From contig JAJDES010000066.1 in assembly GCA_029259675.1 (NCBI GenBank), forward strand, positions 1 to 12,981: a stretch of 12,981 bases of DNA. Reading direction: 5' to 3'. Below the pieces are notes generated by a model. It did not search any database and was not told the origin of the DNA. It saw only the letters and a program-made list of their open reading frames with translations. A program made the position numbers and the translations under genes. This document shows positions 12,088 to 12,981 of this stretch, in pieces; within the stretch, counting starts at the first letter, position 1, and each line of letters opens with the position of its first letter. Origin of the DNA: Planctomycetota bacterium. Lineage in GTDB: Bacteria > Planctomycetota > UBA1135 > GCA-002686595.

Positions 12088-12981
12088 GACGGGGTTCCCT
12101 CAACTGCCTGCTTCGCGTCGGCGAGTCGCTTGGAGGAGCGCGTGAAGTACTTGCTCAATTTCATCATGAAGTGCAGCAAGGACCCCGCGGCAATAATCCA
12201 CATGGCCACTTCGGGCCAAATATCCGACGGGTTGCGCACCACCGAGAAAACCGAAAACAGCGGTTCCCCCGGCCTGGCATCCGACGGGCCCCAACTCGAT
12301 TGGAAGAGCACCAAGCCCCCATCGCGCAGGGGGTTGTTCATGCTGATGTTGATCGATTCGTGGGCTGCGCCATCGAGCTTGAGAACATCGCTCTCGTAAC
12401 TCTTGGCCATTCCGGTTCGCGGATGCAAATCGCGCTTGAAGTCATCGAGTTCGATCGTGTACGGCATGTTGTAGCGGGTGTGCCGCAGGCTCACCGCCCA
12501 GATCTTGCCGCCCGCCTCAAATGTCCACGGCAAGCGCTCAACAGACCAAAGAATGCCCTGGGTCTCGGCGCTCGTGCCCTGGGTTCCCTCCGCCAAGGAT
12601 TCGACCGAAGCGTACATCCCGGCGACATTTTGCTCCTCTTCTTTTGCAAGTTCGAGGTCGAGCAGGGCATAGCCGTCCACAACGGGATAAGGCGTTTCCC
12701 AGTTCGGACCCTTGGGAAGTGCCCTGCAATTTTTTGAGAAGTTGGAAAGGCTCAACACGAACGGCAGCTTCGGATTCGAAAAGCTAGCCGCCCGATCCCC
12801 CTTCAGGTCCAGGAACTTATCTTCCGGAATAATGTACTCAAGCACATCACTGGTCGCCGTCGCATCGTAAATCGCGACCTCCCAGTTGTGATAGCTGACG
12901 TACTCGTCCGAGCGCTCGCCTTCGAAAAGTTGCAGGTAGCCCTCGTCGGCACCCCACAGCTTGACGGCGCCGGCGATCAGC
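12084..12981 (-). CDS. resB: System II cytochrome c biogenesis protein ResB/Ccs1, C-terminal part
   Basis: The frame is open from the TGA at 12084-12086 to the right edge, giving 298 visible residues without the N-terminal membrane helices. The edge reads LFEGERSDEYVSYHNWEVAI, the start of the large periplasmic domain. Typical ResB elements follow: MPYTIELDDFKRDLHPRTG, then SYESDV, then ISMNNPLRDGGLVLFQSSWGP, then VRNPSDIWP. A single helix with a conserved-looking His (IWPEVAMWIIAAGSLLHFMM, coded at about 12162-12221) precedes a basic cytoplasmic tail. ResB partners CcsA in haem transfer to apocytochrome c, and the 4-base overlap with ccsA supports joint translation. Confidence 0.93.
   Translation of the reverse strand, partial: LIAGAVKLWGADEGYLQLFEGERSDEYVSYHNWEVAIYDATATSDVLEYIIPEDKFLDLKGDRAASFSNPKLPFVLSLSNFSKNCRALPKGPNWETPYPVVDGYALLDLELAKEEEQNVAGMYASVESLAEGTQGTSAETQGILWSVERLPWTFEAGGKIWAVSLRHTRYNMPYTIELDDFKRDLHPRTGMAKSYESDVLKLDGAAHESINISMNNPLRDGGLVLFQSSWGPSDARPGEPLFSVFSVVRNPSDIWPEVAMWIIAAGSLLHFMMKLSKYFTRSSKRLADAKQAVEGTPS

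Overview
This GC-rich window (clearly well above 50% G+C by eye, not counted) comes from a Gram-negative-type bacterium. The signs are a type II secretion (T2SS) pseudopilin cluster and a system II (ResB/CcsA) cytochrome c maturation pair. Three features lean towards a deep-branching lineage such as Planctomycetota: the large periplasmic N-terminal domain on CcsA, the C-terminal helical tail on the rhomboid, and the THSAS / TLNNT variants of the SerRS motifs. That placement is inference only. There are no rRNA or tRNA genes, no CRISPR array and no transposon.

Left part, + strand (1-4117): the 3' end of gspF, a 478-bp C-rich spacer without a gene, then a tight gspG-gspH-gspI-gspJ run (3-bp gap, then two 4-nt ATGA overlaps). 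GspF is the inner-membrane platform protein. GspG is the major pseudopilin, and H, I and J are minor (tip) pseudopilins. H and J have unusually long leaders, I carries a half-acidic insert, and J ends in a Gly-rich tail. gspK, which usually follows gspJ, is absent. In its place is a 37-codon ORF with a good ribosome binding site. The spacer holds a sigma-54-like -24/-12 element just before gspG and a very C-rich, G-poor stretch resembling a Rho-loading site, so gspG-J may form its own transcription unit.

Middle, - strand (4154-7607): an unrecognised 715-residue exported protein followed 7 bp later by serS, which starts at GTG and converges on the secretion cluster. Upstream is a 541-bp gap (7608-8148) holding a 7-bp inverted repeat, a strong hairpin, and a 12-bp minisatellite of eight full units.

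Right part, - strand (8149-12981), in transcription order: resB (5' end outside the window), ccsA (ATGA overlap), a 102-bp gap, folD, and a rhomboid protease gene 3 bp after folD. ResB and CcsA form the system II haem delivery and attachment complex. FolD supplies one-carbon folates. The rhomboid is an intramembrane serine protease with an intact Ser/His dyad.

Most genes are recognisable families. I see no clear new multigene system. The best leads are the modified pseudopilins, the vestigial ORF in the gspK slot, the unknown exported protein tied to serS, and the minisatellite.
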